Assembly (NCBI RefSeq): GCF_000425625.1
Contig: NZ_KE384415.1
Coordinates: 80,439-144,438, forward strand
Reading direction: 5' to 3'
Length of the DNA stretch: 64,000 nucleotides
Source: Stutzerimonas azotifigens DSM 17556
GTDB taxonomy: Bacteria; Pseudomonadota; Gammaproteobacteria; Pseudomonadales; Pseudomonadaceae
Part shown: positions 9,644-18,269 of the stretch, piece by piece
Position numbering within the stretch: the stretch's first letter is position 1
Layout: each line of letters begins with the position of its first letter
Position numbers and translations under genes: made by a program
The notes under the pieces: model-generated
What the model saw: only the letters and a program-made list of their open reading frames with translations
What the model was told of the DNA's origin: nothing
Databases searched by the model: none

Positions 9644-9739
9644 GGGAGGAGTCTCCGTTGGCGTTAGTACGGATGGTATAACCGAGGCCGGCGCCGTGCA
9701 ATGGAGCTTGAACGGGCGCTACGCCGGGGGCTGATATAC

Positions 9740-9831
9740 CCGTAGGGCGGGCTTCAGCCCACCGCAAGCCGGACGAATAACAATGGTGGGCTGAAGCGGA
9801 ACGCCGCCCGGCCCTCCCTACGACGGGAGTC
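9740..9831. repeat. Repeat E, copy 2
   Basis: Contains GTAGGGCGGGCTTCAGCCC (9742-9760) and, 30 bases on, ATGGTGGGCTGAAGCGGAAC (9783-9802), followed by a CGCCGCCCGG segment. It matches copy 1 at 5769-5838 read in reverse, with different spacer sequence. The rest of 9644-9884 holds no gene that I can support. The short stretch before the element may carry the toxin-antitoxin promoter. Confidence 0.7.
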
Positions 9832-9884
9832 GCAGCGTTCCGTCACAGCGATGCCCTCGGGCGGATGCCAGGCTGGCAGGTCGC

Positions 9885-11273
9885 TCAGAGGATGACTTTG
9901 TCGCGCAGCTTTTCGGCCGCCTGCTGCAGCGCCTGGATGACCCGCTCCTTGTCGAAGTTCTGCACGCCGTTGGTGTCCAGGTACATGGAGAAGCCGGGCA
10001 GTTCGTGCTCGACGTAGCTGGACGTGGCGCCGAGATCGCGGCGGAAGTCGACCACCTGGTAGATCTGCACCGGGCGGGAGAAGCCCTTGACGCTGATCTG
10101 GCCCTTGTCGCGGCACATGATCACGTCGCGCACCAGCGAGTAGGTCTCGTGGGAAATGAGAATCTCGCCGGCCTCGGCGGCGCTTTCCAGGCGGCTGGCG
10201 AGGTTCACTTCGCGGCCGATGATGGTGTAGTCCATGCGGGTGTCGGCGCCGAAGTTGCCCACGGTGCAGTAGCCGGTGTTGATGCCCATGCGGATCTCCA
10301 TGGGCTTGGTGATGCCGCGCGCGCGCCAGTGCTGGCGCAGCACCTTCATGTGCTTGCGCATGGCGATGGCCATGGAGACCGCCGCCACCGCGTCCTTCTT
10401 GGCGCCCTGCGTGGTGGGGTCACCGAAGAAGATCATCACGCAGTCGCCGACGAACTTGTCGATGGTGCCGCCGTATTTCAGGGCGATCTTCGACATTTCG
10501 TTGAGGTAGTTGTTGAGCAGGTCGGTCAGCGCCTCGGCTTCAAGCTCCTCGGAAAGCTCGGTGAAGCCCTTGATGTCGGAAAAGAACACCGACATCTTTT
10601 TGCGCTGCGTTTCCAGGCGCACATGCCGCTTGCCGCTGAAGATGGATTCCCACACCTGCGGCGACAGGTACTTGGCCAGGTTGCGCGCCAGCCGCGCCGC
10701 CTTCGCCTGTTCGGCCTCGATGACCCGCCGCGCCTGCGCCAGGTGCAGCTCCTGCTTGTTCACGTAGTAGGCGGCGACGAAGACGTAGAGGGTGGCGAAG
10801 GCCAGGCTGGCGATCGCCACCAGGGTGTCGGTCGGGGCCTTGAACTGCAGGGGCACCACCAGCAGGGTCAGGCCGGCGCCGGCCAGCGTGGCCAGCAGGC
10901 CGATCATCAGGCGCCGCACGCCGCCGTCGATCAGCGCGCTGAAGCCGAGGATGAGTACGAAGACGAAGCTCGGCACCGGGCTGAAGCCGAGCAGCGCCAT
11001 GGCCGCGCCCGCGTTGAGGCCGTCGAGGCAGAGCAGCACCTGCGCGGTGCGCTCGGCGTGTTCGCGGCGGAAGCGGTAACTCAGGTGATAGGCGAGGTGG
11101 GGGTAGAGCAGGGCATAGGGAACCAGCCACAGCTGGTCCATCGAGTAGAACTGGGTGTGGGTGCCCGCAGCCAGCCCGGCCGCACACGCCAGGTAGCCGA
11201 GCACGCGGGAGTAATACTCGCGCAGGGGGCGCGAAGCGAGCCCCTTGCGTCGATCACCTAAGACGAAGGTCAT
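9885..11273 (-). CDS. cyaB: Class III adenylate cyclase with MASE2 membrane domain (CyaB-like)
   Basis: 462 residues from the ATG at 11273. P. aeruginosa CyaB is, from memory, 463 residues with the same architecture. Residues ~1-200 are hydrophobic with several membrane helices (MASE2). A short charged coiled segment follows ('QARRVIEAEQAKAARLARN'), then the catalytic domain from ~250: 'KMSVFFSDIKGFTELSEELE' with the metal-binding Asp, 'FVGDCVMIFFGDP', and 'MDYTIIGREVNLASRLESA' in the substrate region. It makes cAMP, which in P. aeruginosa drives Vfr-dependent virulence and twitching. It stands alone on this strand. Confidence 0.93.
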   Translation of the reverse strand: MTFVLGDRRKGLASRPLREYYSRVLGYLACAAGLAAGTHTQFYSMDQLWLVPYALLYPHLAYHLSYRFRREHAERTAQVLLCLDGLNAGAAMALLGFSPVPSFVFVLILGFSALIDGGVRRLMIGLLATLAGAGLTLLVVPLQFKAPTDTLVAIASLAFATLYVFVAAYYVNKQELHLAQARRVIEAEQAKAARLARNLAKYLSPQVWESIFSGKRHVRLETQRKKMSVFFSDIKGFTELSEELEAEALTDLLNNYLNEMSKIALKYGGTIDKFVGDCVMIFFGDPTTQGAKKDAVAAVSMAIAMRKHMKVLRQHWRARGITKPMEIRMGINTGYCTVGNFGADTRMDYTIIGREVNLASRLESAAEAGEILISHETYSLVRDVIMCRDKGQISVKGFSRPVQIYQVVDFRRDLGATSSYVEHELPGFSMYLDTNGVQNFDKERVIQALQQAAEKLRDKVIL

Positions 11274-11439
11274 GATGTCTCTCGATCCCTGATTTCTACC
11301 GACGCTTATTCGCTGCGTCTTGCGTGCCGGCATGATAGCGCTAGCTCGAATGGGCGCGATCATAGCGAAGCGGCTTGCGAACGCCAAATTATCTACGCCG
11401 AAAAGCCGTCGGACCGGTTGCCGGCGAGCGAGAACGGTA

Positions 11440-12278
11440 TCAGCCGGCCTTTCGATAGAGGGAGCGTCTGGGGGCGGCGAACACCCGGCGCAGCATCGGC
11501 TCGAAGAATTCCAGCGGCAGGCTGTCGTACGCCGGATCGAAGGCGGCGGCATCGTACCTGGCGCAGAATTCGGCGGTGCGCTGGTACAGCGGGTGGCCGT
11601 CGAACTGCTCGCGCAGATGCCGATCCATGCCCAGGTGGTGGAAAAAGTAGTAGCCCTGGAACACCCCGTGCTTTTCCACCATCCAGTGGTTTTCCTCGCT
11701 GACGAACGGCTTGAGAATCGCCGCCGCGATGTCCGGATGGTTGTAGGAGCCTAGGGTCTGTTGCCATTTCGTTTGCGGCCGCGCCGGAGCCTGTTTTTGC
11801 GCGAGGCAAGGCACGAGGAGCGAAGTTTGGTCATTCCAAATAAGCGACGAGTAACGCCGCATCGCGCAAAAGCAGGCCCGTCCCGTAGGGTTGCGCGGCA
11901 AATGGCGCCATGCGGTGTTGCGGGACTTGGCAAGGGATCACCATTGCCTGCGTCCCGCGCCTGGCCTGGCGCCATTTGACGCGGCAACGCGGCTCGCGAC
12001 GAAACGGCAACAGACCCTAGGGTATCGCCGATGTCATGCAGCAGCGCGCAGACCACGTATTCCTCGTCGCGGCCGTCTCGGTGCGCGCGCGTAGCGGTCT
12101 GCAGCGAATGGGTCAGGCGGTCCACCGGGAAGCCGCCGAAGTCGCCGTCGAGCAGCTGGAGGTGGGCGAGGATGCGGTCGGGCAACTGCCTGGCATAGCC
12201 GCCGAAGTCCCGGGCGATGATGGCCCAGTCGTCGGCGGTGCCGTCCTGCATGTGGGTGAAGCGGGCGCGGGCGGTCAT
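11440..12278 (-). pseudogene. HD-domain phosphohydrolase gene interrupted by a MITE-like insertion
   Basis: The 5' part (12278 down to ~12017) encodes 'TADDWAIIARDFGGYARQLP' and the HD motif 'EEYVVCALLHDIGDTL'. The 3' part (11754 down to 11440) resumes with 'GSYNHPDIAAAILKPFVSEE' and ends 'APRRSLYRKAG'. A 262-bp insert separates them, and removal of it plus one duplicated CTAG restores a single ~190-residue frame. The insert plus duplication is 266 bp, so it shifts frame, and the duplicated CTAG itself ends up supplying a TAG stop at 11751-11753. The protein would be a predicted metal-dependent HD phosphohydrolase. An N-terminal fragment keeping the HD pair could still be made. Confidence 0.85.
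11755..12016. mobile_element. 262-bp MITE-like non-autonomous element inserted in an HD-domain gene
   Basis: The ends are inverted repeats GGTCTGTTGCC(A/G)TTTCGT, 18 bases with one mismatch. They are flanked by CTAG at 11751-11754 and 12017-12020, read as a 4-bp target duplication. A TA duplication with a one-base-longer repeat gives the same ancestral site. Inside are two more inverted repeats: 11789-11804 with 11862-11877 (15 of 16 match) and 11899-11910 with 11968-11979 (12 of 12). No transposase is encoded. A CTAG duplication would fit mobilisation by an IS5-type transposase, but that is inference. Confidence 0.85.
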
Positions 12279-12321
12279 CGGCTGTTCTCTTTGTTGTTGT
12301 CGATCGGTGGTGCGCTCGGGC

Positions 12322-12642
12322 TCAGAAGCGGATGCGCCCGGTGAGGATGTCCCTGAACATCACCCAGTCGCCCATGAGACTGTAGAGCGGGTACTGGAAG
12401 GTCGCCGGGCGGTTCTTCTCGAACACGAAGTGCCCGACCCAGGCAAAACCGTAGCCGACCACGGGCAACGCCAGCAACCACAGCCACTGGCCGCTCCACA
12501 GGGCGTAGGCGAGGAGGGCCAGCACCAGCAGGCTGCCGATGAAATGCAGCCGGCGGCAGGTCTGGTTGCGATGCTCCTCGAGATAGAACGGGTAGAAATC
12601 GGCGAAGCGGGTGAAGCGGCGCTCGGCGCTCTGCGTGCTCAT
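12322..12642 (-). CDS. Mpo1-like (DUF962) membrane protein
   Basis: 106 residues with the family's conserved histidine motif ('FYPFYLEEHRNQTCRRLHF') near residue 16. Two adjacent hydrophobic segments follow ('LLVLALLAYALWSGQ', 'WLLALPVVGYGFAWVGHFVF'), then the conserved 'EKNRPATFQYPLYSLMGDW'. Yeast Mpo1 is an iron-dependent dioxygenase in 2-hydroxy fatty acid alpha-oxidation; the bacterial role is not established. The gene is divergent from the AraC-type regulator at 12760 and 43 bp downstream of the HD pseudogene start. Confidence 0.88.
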   Translation of the reverse strand: MSTQSAERRFTRFADFYPFYLEEHRNQTCRRLHFIGSLLVLALLAYALWSGQWLWLLALPVVGYGFAWVGHFVFEKNRPATFQYPLYSLMGDWVMFRDILTGRIRF

Positions 12643-12696
12643 GGCGCACCTCCTGTCATTGTTCTTGGAGTCTAGGTCGAGTGGCTTTGGAGGCCA

Positions 12697-12724
12697 GTGA
12701 CAATGCGAGACAGTCTAGTATCCT
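12697..12724 (+). promoter_or_regulatory. Predicted sigma-70 promoter of the AraC-type regulator
   Basis: GTGACA at 12697-12702 (five of six to the -35 consensus), 16-base spacer, TATCCT at 12719-12724 (four of six). It would start transcription near 12731. It therefore supports translation from the ATG at 12760 rather than from the upstream GTG or ATG, which lie inside the promoter. Confidence 0.4.
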
Positions 12725-12759
12725 TCGTCGCCAGGCCGGACGATCAGAAGAACAATGTA

Positions 12760-13761
12760 ATGACCGAGCGCACCACATCTTCGAGCTGGGCCCTGGCGAT
12801 CGTCCGTGCGCTGGAGGCCGGCGGTGTCGACTGCCGCGGGCTGTTCGCCGAACTCGGGATGGACTACGCCGCGCTGGCCGACCCGGACGCGCGCTTTCCG
12901 CAGGACGGCATGACCCGCCTCTGGCTGCGGGCGGTGGAGGTGTCCGGCAATCCGGCGATCGGCCTGAACATGGGCCGTGAACGGCATCCCGGCGCGCTCA
13001 GCGTCGTCGAGTACGCGATGATGTCGAGCCGCAATCTCTGCGAGGGCTACACCCGGCTGGTACGCTTCCAGCGCATCGTCGCCGAGGGTGCTGACCTCGA
13101 CTTCCGGCCCCTGGGCGACCGCTACGCGCTGATCCTGACCATCCATGGCGACCGTCTGCCGCCAGCCCGGCAGAGCGGCGAGGCGTCGCTGGCCAGTGCG
13201 CTGGCCTTCTGCCGCTGGCTGACCGGCAAACCGATCGAACCGCTGGAGGTGCGTCTGCAGGGCGAGCCGCCGCACGACCTGGCGCCCTACCAGGCGCTGT
13301 TTCGCGCGCCGCTGCGCTTCAACGCACCGCATTACGCCCTGGTGTTCCGCCGGTGCGACATGGAGGCGCCGTTGCCGACGGCCAACGAGGCGCTGGCGCG
13401 CCTGCACGACCGCTTCGCCGGCGACTACCTGGCACGTTTCTCCGGCAGCCGGGTGACCCACCAGGTGCGCCAGGTGCTGTGCCGGCTGATGCCGCAGGGC
13501 GAACCGAAGCGCGAGGCGGTGGCGGGCTTGCTGCACCTGTCGCAGCGCACGCTGCAGCGCCGCCTGCAGGACGAGGGCACCAGCTACCAGCAGCTGCTGG
13601 ACGACACCCGGCGAGAGCTGGCCGACCAGTACCTGGCCCAGCCGGGCCTGACCCTGCTGGAGATTGCCTACCTGCTCGGCTTCGCCGATCCGAGCAACTT
13701 CTTCCGCGCCTTCAGGCGCTGGTTCGGCGTCACGCCCGGGGAATACCGCGCGCGCCTCTGA
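12760..13761 (+). CDS. AraC family regulator with arabinose-binding-type N-terminal domain (OruR-like)
   Basis: 333 residues from the ATG at 12760, where a purine-rich AGAAGAAC lies upstream. The N-terminal ~200 residues match the AraC_binding_2-type domain ('ALEAGGVDCRGLFAELGMDY', 'LSVVEYAMMSSRNLCEGYTR'). The C-terminus has the double helix-turn-helix: 'KREAVAGLLHLSQRTLQRRL' and 'LTLLEIAYLLGFADPSNFFR', then 'AFRRWFGVTPGEYRARL'. Family members such as P. aeruginosa OruR control amino acid or small-molecule catabolism. No obvious target gene adjoins; the divergent Mpo1-like gene is the only near candidate. Confidence 0.87.
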   Translation: MTERTTSSSWALAIVRALEAGGVDCRGLFAELGMDYAALADPDARFPQDGMTRLWLRAVEVSGNPAIGLNMGRERHPGALSVVEYAMMSSRNLCEGYTRLVRFQRIVAEGADLDFRPLGDRYALILTIHGDRLPPARQSGEASLASALAFCRWLTGKPIEPLEVRLQGEPPHDLAPYQALFRAPLRFNAPHYALVFRRCDMEAPLPTANEALARLHDRFAGDYLARFSGSRVTHQVRQVLCRLMPQGEPKREAVAGLLHLSQRTLQRRLQDEGTSYQQLLDDTRRELADQYLAQPGLTLLEIAYLLGFADPSNFFRAFRRWFGVTPGEYRARL

Positions 13762-13765
13762 AGCC

Positions 13766-15217
13766 TCAGTGTTTCCAGAAGGCGCGGGTGAGCAGCACCA
13801 GCACGGTGATGATCTCCAGGCGGCCGAGCAGCATGCCGGCCGACAGCAGCCACTTGGCGGCATCCGGCAGGGTGGCGAAGGTGCCGGCCGGGCCGATCAC
13901 CGGGCCGAGCCCGGGGCCGACGTTGCACACCGCGGTGGCAGCGCCGGTCAGCGCGGTGATCGGATCCAGCCCCAGCAGGGCCAGCGACAGCGCCAGCACA
14001 CCGATGGTGATGGTGAAGAAGAACGAGAAGGTCAGGATCGAGCGGACGATCTCTTCGTCGAGGTTGTGCCCGTTGTACTGCTGCTTGATCACCGCGCGCG
14101 GGTGCACCAGCTGCTGCAGGTAGGCGCGCAGCAGGCTGTAGGCGACCTGGAAGCGGAACACCTTCAGCCCCCCGGAGGTCGAGCCCGAGCAGCCGCCGAT
14201 GAAGGTCAGGTAGAAGAAGGCGAGGATGGCGAAGTCGCCCCACTGCGTGTAGTCGCCGAGGGCGAAGCCGGTGGTGCTCACCACCGAGACGACGTTGAGT
14301 GTGACGATGCGCAGGGCGTCGAGGAAGGCGAAGTCCGAGTGCATCCAGTACCACAGGGCGAACAGCAGGCAGATCGCGGCCATGCCGCCGACGAACCCGC
14401 GCACCTGCTGGTCCCTGAGCAGGGCATAGCGGTTTCCGCGCACGGTGGAGACCATCAGCATGAACGGCAGGCCGCCGAGGGTCATGAAGACAATGGCGGT
14501 CCAGTGCGCGGCCGGGCTGAAATGGGCCATCGAGGCGTCGGAGGTCGAATAGCCGCCGGTGGCGATGGTGGTCATCGCGTGGTTGATCGCCTCGAACGGC
14601 GTCATGCCGCTCAGCCAGTAGCACAGGCCGCAGAGGAAGGTCAGCGCCAGGTAGATCGCCAGGATCAGCTTGGCCATCACGTGCGAGCGCGGCAGGGCCT
14701 TCTGCGACCAGTCGGACGACTCGGTCTGGAACAGCCGCATGCCGCCGATGCGCAGCAGCGGCAGGATGGCCACCGCCATGCCGATGAAGCCGATGCCGCC
14801 CAGCCACTGCAGCATCGAACGCCACATCAGCAGGCCCGGCGAGGTGTCGTCGAGGCCCACCAGCACCGTGGAGCCGGTAGTGGTGATGCCGGACATGGTC
14901 TCGAAGAAGGCGTCGGTGTAGCTGATGTGCTGGATCAGCATCATCGGCAGCGCGGCGAAGCAGCAGACCACCAGCCAGCTGATGGTGGTCAGGAAGTACA
15001 TGTCGCGCGGGCGCAGCAGGGTCAGCGTCGGCCGGCCGGGTACCACCAGCGCCATGCCGCTCATGAAGGTGATGAGGCTGCCCCAGAGAAAGGCCTCGAG
15101 GTCGTCGGTGCGCTCGAATACCACCAGGGTCAGCATGGGGATGACCATGCTGACGGCGAGGGTGATGAGGAAGATGCCGAGGATGAATCCGATGATGCGC
15201 AGCGTCGGCAGAGGCAT
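13766..15217 (-). CDS. trkH: Potassium uptake protein TrkH
   Basis: 483 residues, hydrophobic throughout, with the four-repeat membrane-pore layout of Trk/Ktr subunits. The selectivity-filter regions are visible as 'ETMSGITTTGSTVLVGL', 'MTTIATGGYSTSDASMAHF', 'NVVSVVSTTGFALGDYTQWG' and 'AATAVCNVGPGLGPVIGPAG'. It is the K+-translocating subunit that works with the NAD-binding TrkA, which is not in this window. The stop is 4 bp from that of the convergent AraC regulator. Upstream is a 181-bp region shared with the divergent cysteine-cluster gene. Confidence 0.95.
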   Translation of the reverse strand: MPLPTLRIIGFILGIFLITLAVSMVIPMLTLVVFERTDDLEAFLWGSLITFMSGMALVVPGRPTLTLLRPRDMYFLTTISWLVVCCFAALPMMLIQHISYTDAFFETMSGITTTGSTVLVGLDDTSPGLLMWRSMLQWLGGIGFIGMAVAILPLLRIGGMRLFQTESSDWSQKALPRSHVMAKLILAIYLALTFLCGLCYWLSGMTPFEAINHAMTTIATGGYSTSDASMAHFSPAAHWTAIVFMTLGGLPFMLMVSTVRGNRYALLRDQQVRGFVGGMAAICLLFALWYWMHSDFAFLDALRIVTLNVVSVVSTTGFALGDYTQWGDFAILAFFYLTFIGGCSGSTSGGLKVFRFQVAYSLLRAYLQQLVHPRAVIKQQYNGHNLDEEIVRSILTFSFFFTITIGVLALSLALLGLDPITALTGAATAVCNVGPGLGPVIGPAGTFATLPDAAKWLLSAGMLLGRLEIITVLVLLTRAFWKH

Positions 15218-15398
15218 GGGAGCGGCTCGGCGAAAAAGAGGGCGCCAATTCTACCCGCGTCCCCCTGCCTGTAAACCGGTCGCGGGCCCTGCCCGGCGAG
15301 GCGTTGGGAGCGGCGACGGCCGGCCTCTTCACAAGCGTTCGCCGCTCAATAGAATAGCCGCCCGGGCGCCGGCCTTTTCCGGTTTCTGAGTAGCCTCC

Positions 15399-15770
15399 AT
15401 GTCCGTCGAGAATCCCTGCCTCACCTGTGGTGCCTGCTGTGCATATTTTCGTGTGTCTTTCTATTGGGGCGAGTGCGCCTCCAGCGGGGGGACCGTGCCG
15501 GACCACCTCACCGTGCAGGTGAGTCCCTACCATGTGGCCATGCTCGGCACCGAGTCCAAGCCGGCGCGCTGCGTCGGCCTGATGGGCGACGTGGGCTGCG
15601 GCGTTCGCTGCACGATGTACGAGCAGCGGTCGACGACCTGCCGGGAGTTCGAGGCGTCCTGGGAGAACGGGCAGCACAACGCCCATTGCGATGCGGCGCG
15701 AGCGGCCCACGGGCTGCCGCCGTTGACGCCGCCGCTGCAGCCGCACCTTTCGCCGGATCGGGTGGCCTGA
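15399..15770 (+). CDS. YkgJ family cysteine cluster protein
   Basis: 123 residues with the family's cysteine pattern: 'ENPCLTCGACCAYFRVSFYW' at the start, 'GDVGCGVRCTMYEQRSTTCR' in the middle and a further Cys in 'NAHCDAARAAHG'. This is the CxxC-type zinc- or iron-sulfur-binding cluster of the YkgJ family, whose biochemical role is unknown. TAGAAT at 15350-15355 is a possible -10. The gene stands alone, followed by a repeat-rich gap. Confidence 0.87.
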   Translation: MSVENPCLTCGACCAYFRVSFYWGECASSGGTVPDHLTVQVSPYHVAMLGTESKPARCVGLMGDVGCGVRCTMYEQRSTTCREFEASWENGQHNAHCDAARAAHGLPPLTPPLQPHLSPDRVA

Positions 15771-15830
15771 GCGTTGACGGTTTAGGCCGGACGCATGATG
15801 CATCGCTAAAAACAGCGTTTGTTGACGAAG

Positions 15831-16175
15831 GGGGTGGCCCACCCTTGCTGATCGCATGCCGCTGCTCCTTCGGCTGGAAAGACTGGGGGCGGGTGCGTAA
15901 CGACACTACCGGGGGGTAGACGCTTTGCGGTCGAGACCGCTCCACAACGGCATCGCCCCAAGGGCGGGCCTCCCACGAAAGCAAACGGTATCCACCGAAT
16001 CCTGTGGGAGGCCGCGCCCGTTCCCGATGGGCTTGCGGTATTCACCACATCCCTGTGGATTGCGCGCCCTCGCGGCGACTGCTGGCTGCGAATGACGATC
16101 GGGACTCGTTCTGCGGTCAAGACAGTTGTTCCCACGGGGCGCACCACCGAACGCCATCCATCGTTCGTCTGGCGT
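15831..16175. repeat. Degenerate repeat C region (gene-free stretch 15771-16301)
   Basis: No gene is supported between 15771 and 16301. The stretch holds decayed family C modules: a GCGGTCGAGACCGCTCC arm at ~15926, 'GGGCGGGCCTCCCAC' at ~15963, 'CCTGTGGGAGGCCGCGCCC' at ~16002, 'GCGCGCCCTCGCGGCGA' at ~16062 and GCGGTCAAGACAG at ~16113. It also holds a short palindrome, GGGTGGCCCACCC, at ~15832. Arms are less conserved than in the copies at 25.4 kb or 51.1 kb, so this looks like an older cluster. Confidence 0.65.
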
Positions 16176-16301
16176 AAGCTCATGTGGAAGCGGCCTCGGC
16201 CGCGAATGGCGGTGGGCACGCATACGGTCTCCGGATCGGACATCCCCGCCCCGGAGACCCACGAACCCCCTACAATGACCTCCTTTGCCGAGGAGGTTTG
16301 G

Positions 16302-16862
16302 ATGGACGCGCTCGACCTGTTGCTCAATCGCGTATCGGTAACCCGTCTTTGCGATCCGGCGCCGGATGCCGCGCAGCGTGACCTGCTGTTCCGCGCCGCG
16401 CTGCGTGCGCCGGATCATGGCCAGCTGCGCCCCTGGCGCTTTCTCACCGTCGAGGGCGAGGCGCGCCAGGCCCTGGGCGAGCTGTTCGCCGAGGCGGTGG
16501 CCGGCAAGCCCGACGCCACGCCGGAAATGCTGGCCAAGGCGCGCAAGATGCCGCTGCGCGCGCCCTTGCTGGTGGTGGTGGTCGCCACTCTGCGCGACCA
16601 CTCCAAGGTGCCGAAGGACGAGCAGTTGCTCGCCGCCGGCTGCGCCGCGCACGGCATGCTGCTGGCCGCGCACGCGCTGGGCATCGGCGCGGTGTGGCGC
16701 ACCGGCGCGCTGGCGTACGACGAACAGGTGGCGGCCGGCCTCGGCCTCGAGGGCGACGAGCGGATCGTCGGTTATCTCTACCTCGGCACGCCGGAAGGCA
16801 GCCCGCGCACGCCGCCGGCGCTGGAGCCGGAGCAGTTCGTCAAACGCTGGCCAGCCGCCTGA
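16302..16862 (+). CDS. Nitroreductase family protein (YdjA-like)
   Basis: 186 residues. A perfect AGGAGG lies 5 bases before the ATG at 16302, which settles the start over upstream in-frame codons that run through repeat DNA. The FMN-binding regions are seen as 'LNRVSVTRLCDPAPDAAQRD', 'AALRAPDHGQLRPWRF' and the C-terminal 'LYLGTPEGSPRTPP'. It is a short single-domain nitroreductase like E. coli YdjA, a flavin-dependent NAD(P)H oxidoreductase with unknown natural substrate. It is convergent with the sensor kinase gene. Confidence 0.9.
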   Translation: MDALDLLLNRVSVTRLCDPAPDAAQRDLLFRAALRAPDHGQLRPWRFLTVEGEARQALGELFAEAVAGKPDATPEMLAKARKMPLRAPLLVVVVATLRDHSKVPKDEQLLAAGCAAHGMLLAAHALGIGAVWRTGALAYDEQVAAGLGLEGDERIVGYLYLGTPEGSPRTPPALEPEQFVKRWPAA

Positions 16863-16875
16863 GGCTGGCGTCGCT

Positions 16876-18213
16876 TCACTCGACGGTGGTCCCGGCGAGC
16901 GGAATGCGTAGCGTGGCGAGGAAGCCGCCGTCGGGGTGATTGGCCAGCTGCAGTTCACCGCCATGCCGCTGGGCGGCCCGCCGGGCGATGGCGAGGCCGA
17001 GCCCGTGTCCGGCGGCGGTCTGCCCGGGCGCACGGAAGAACGGCTTGCCGAGTTCCGGCAGGTGTTCGGGATCGGCGCCAGGCCCGTGGTCGCGTACGTT
17101 GATCGACAGCCAGCCGGCGGCCCGGTCGATGTCGATCTCGATCGGCGCCGGCGGCTGGTTGAAGCGCAGCGCGTTGCGCACCAGGTTGTCCAGCGCGCGT
17201 TCGAGCATGTCCGGCCAGCCCTGCAGCTCGAGCCCGGCCGGTGGCTCGCGGGTGACTTCGACGCGTTGTTCCGGGGCCGAGAGGCGGGCGTTGTCGCGCA
17301 CGCGGGCGAGGATCGGCTGCAGGTCCACCGGCCGCGCCGCACCCGGATCGGCGTCCAGGCGGGCGAGTTCGAGGATTTCGGCGATCAGCGCTTCGAGCCG
17401 GTCGCATTCCTGTTCCAGCCGTGGCCAGATCGCCTGGCGCTCGCTTTCCGAGCCGCGCTCGGCCAGCGCCAGCGCGACCTTCAGCCGTGCCAGCGGCGAA
17501 CGCAGCTCGTGGGAGACGTCGCGCAGCAGTTGACGCTGGCTGCCGATCAGGCTCTGCAGGCGCGCGCCCATGCGGTTGAAGTCGTTGGCCAGCACGCCCA
17601 GCTCGTCGCGCCGGCGCGCCAGGCGCGCCAGCGAGTTCTGCTGGTAGGCGGTCTGCCCGAGGTCGTGCACGGCGCCGCGCAGGCGGTCCAGCGGGCGGGT
17701 GATCGAGAGCGTCAGGAGCAGGGCGAAGGCGGTCAGCACCACCAGCGCGATGCCCAGCGCGCTGAGCGGCCACAGCAGACTGCCGCGGTGCCAGGCCGCC
17801 AGTTCGGTGAGCGGGATGCGGTAGATGAACAGGTAGGTCTCGCCCGTCAGCGGGCTGGTGTAATCGTTGGTCAGGCGGCGCCAGGGCAGGCGTTTGGCGT
17901 TGGGCTGGCGCGCTTCGAAGGCGGCGGCGCGAGCCGGGAAGGTGCCGCGTACCACCGGGCGACCGGTTTCGCCGAGCACCTGGATGTCGACGCGGAAGCG
18001 CTGCTTGTGCGCCTCCAGCGCTAACTGCGCGGCAAGCGGGCCCTGTTCTTCGTAGAGCTGGGCCCAGCGCGGCGCGAACTCACGCAGCGCCGGATGCCGG
18101 CTGAGGATCCAGGCGTCCTGGTTCAGCGCCTGGCCGAGCAGGATGGCGAGTGCGGCGACCACCGCGATGGCGAGCCAGAAGGTGGCGAGGATGCGCCAGA
18201 ACAGTGATCGCAC
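16876..18213 (-). CDS. Sensor histidine kinase (CpxA/RstB-like)
   Basis: 445 residues from a GTG start with a good GGAGAG site. An N-terminal helix (~6-28), a periplasmic domain (~30-143) and a second helix (~147-170) lead into HAMP. The phosphoacceptor is H235 in 'LLRDVSHELRSPLARLK', followed by the N box 'LERALDNLVRNALRFNQ' and ATP lid 'GHGLGLAIARRAAQRHGG'. It senses an envelope signal and phosphorylates the regulator encoded at 18805-19482. A Spy/CpxP-type chaperone gene lies between regulator and kinase, as in Cpx-like systems, so periplasmic protein stress is the likely cue. Confidence 0.9.
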   Translation of the reverse strand: MRSLFWRILATFWLAIAVVAALAILLGQALNQDAWILSRHPALREFAPRWAQLYEEQGPLAAQLALEAHKQRFRVDIQVLGETGRPVVRGTFPARAAAFEARQPNAKRLPWRRLTNDYTSPLTGETYLFIYRIPLTELAAWHRGSLLWPLSALGIALVVLTAFALLLTLSITRPLDRLRGAVHDLGQTAYQQNSLARLARRRDELGVLANDFNRMGARLQSLIGSQRQLLRDVSHELRSPLARLKVALALAERGSESERQAIWPRLEQECDRLEALIAEILELARLDADPGAARPVDLQPILARVRDNARLSAPEQRVEVTREPPAGLELQGWPDMLERALDNLVRNALRFNQPPAPIEIDIDRAAGWLSINVRDHGPGADPEHLPELGKPFFRAPGQTAAGHGLGLAIARRAAQRHGGELQLANHPDGGFLATLRIPLAGTTVE

Positions 18214-18269
18214 GACGTCTCTCCGTCAGGTTGGCGCCGCCACGCCCGGGCATGGCGGCAGGGCTGGGA

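Noticed and set aside
11440..12278. Two separate small genes in place of one broken HD-domain gene
   Set aside because: Removing the 262-bp insert and one CTAG copy restores one continuous HD-protein frame exactly.
13664..15274. Open frame of 536 codons on the plus strand opposite trkH
   Set aside because: Composition (Gln, His, Gly, Ala) is typical of antisense to a membrane protein; trkH on the other strand has clear motifs.
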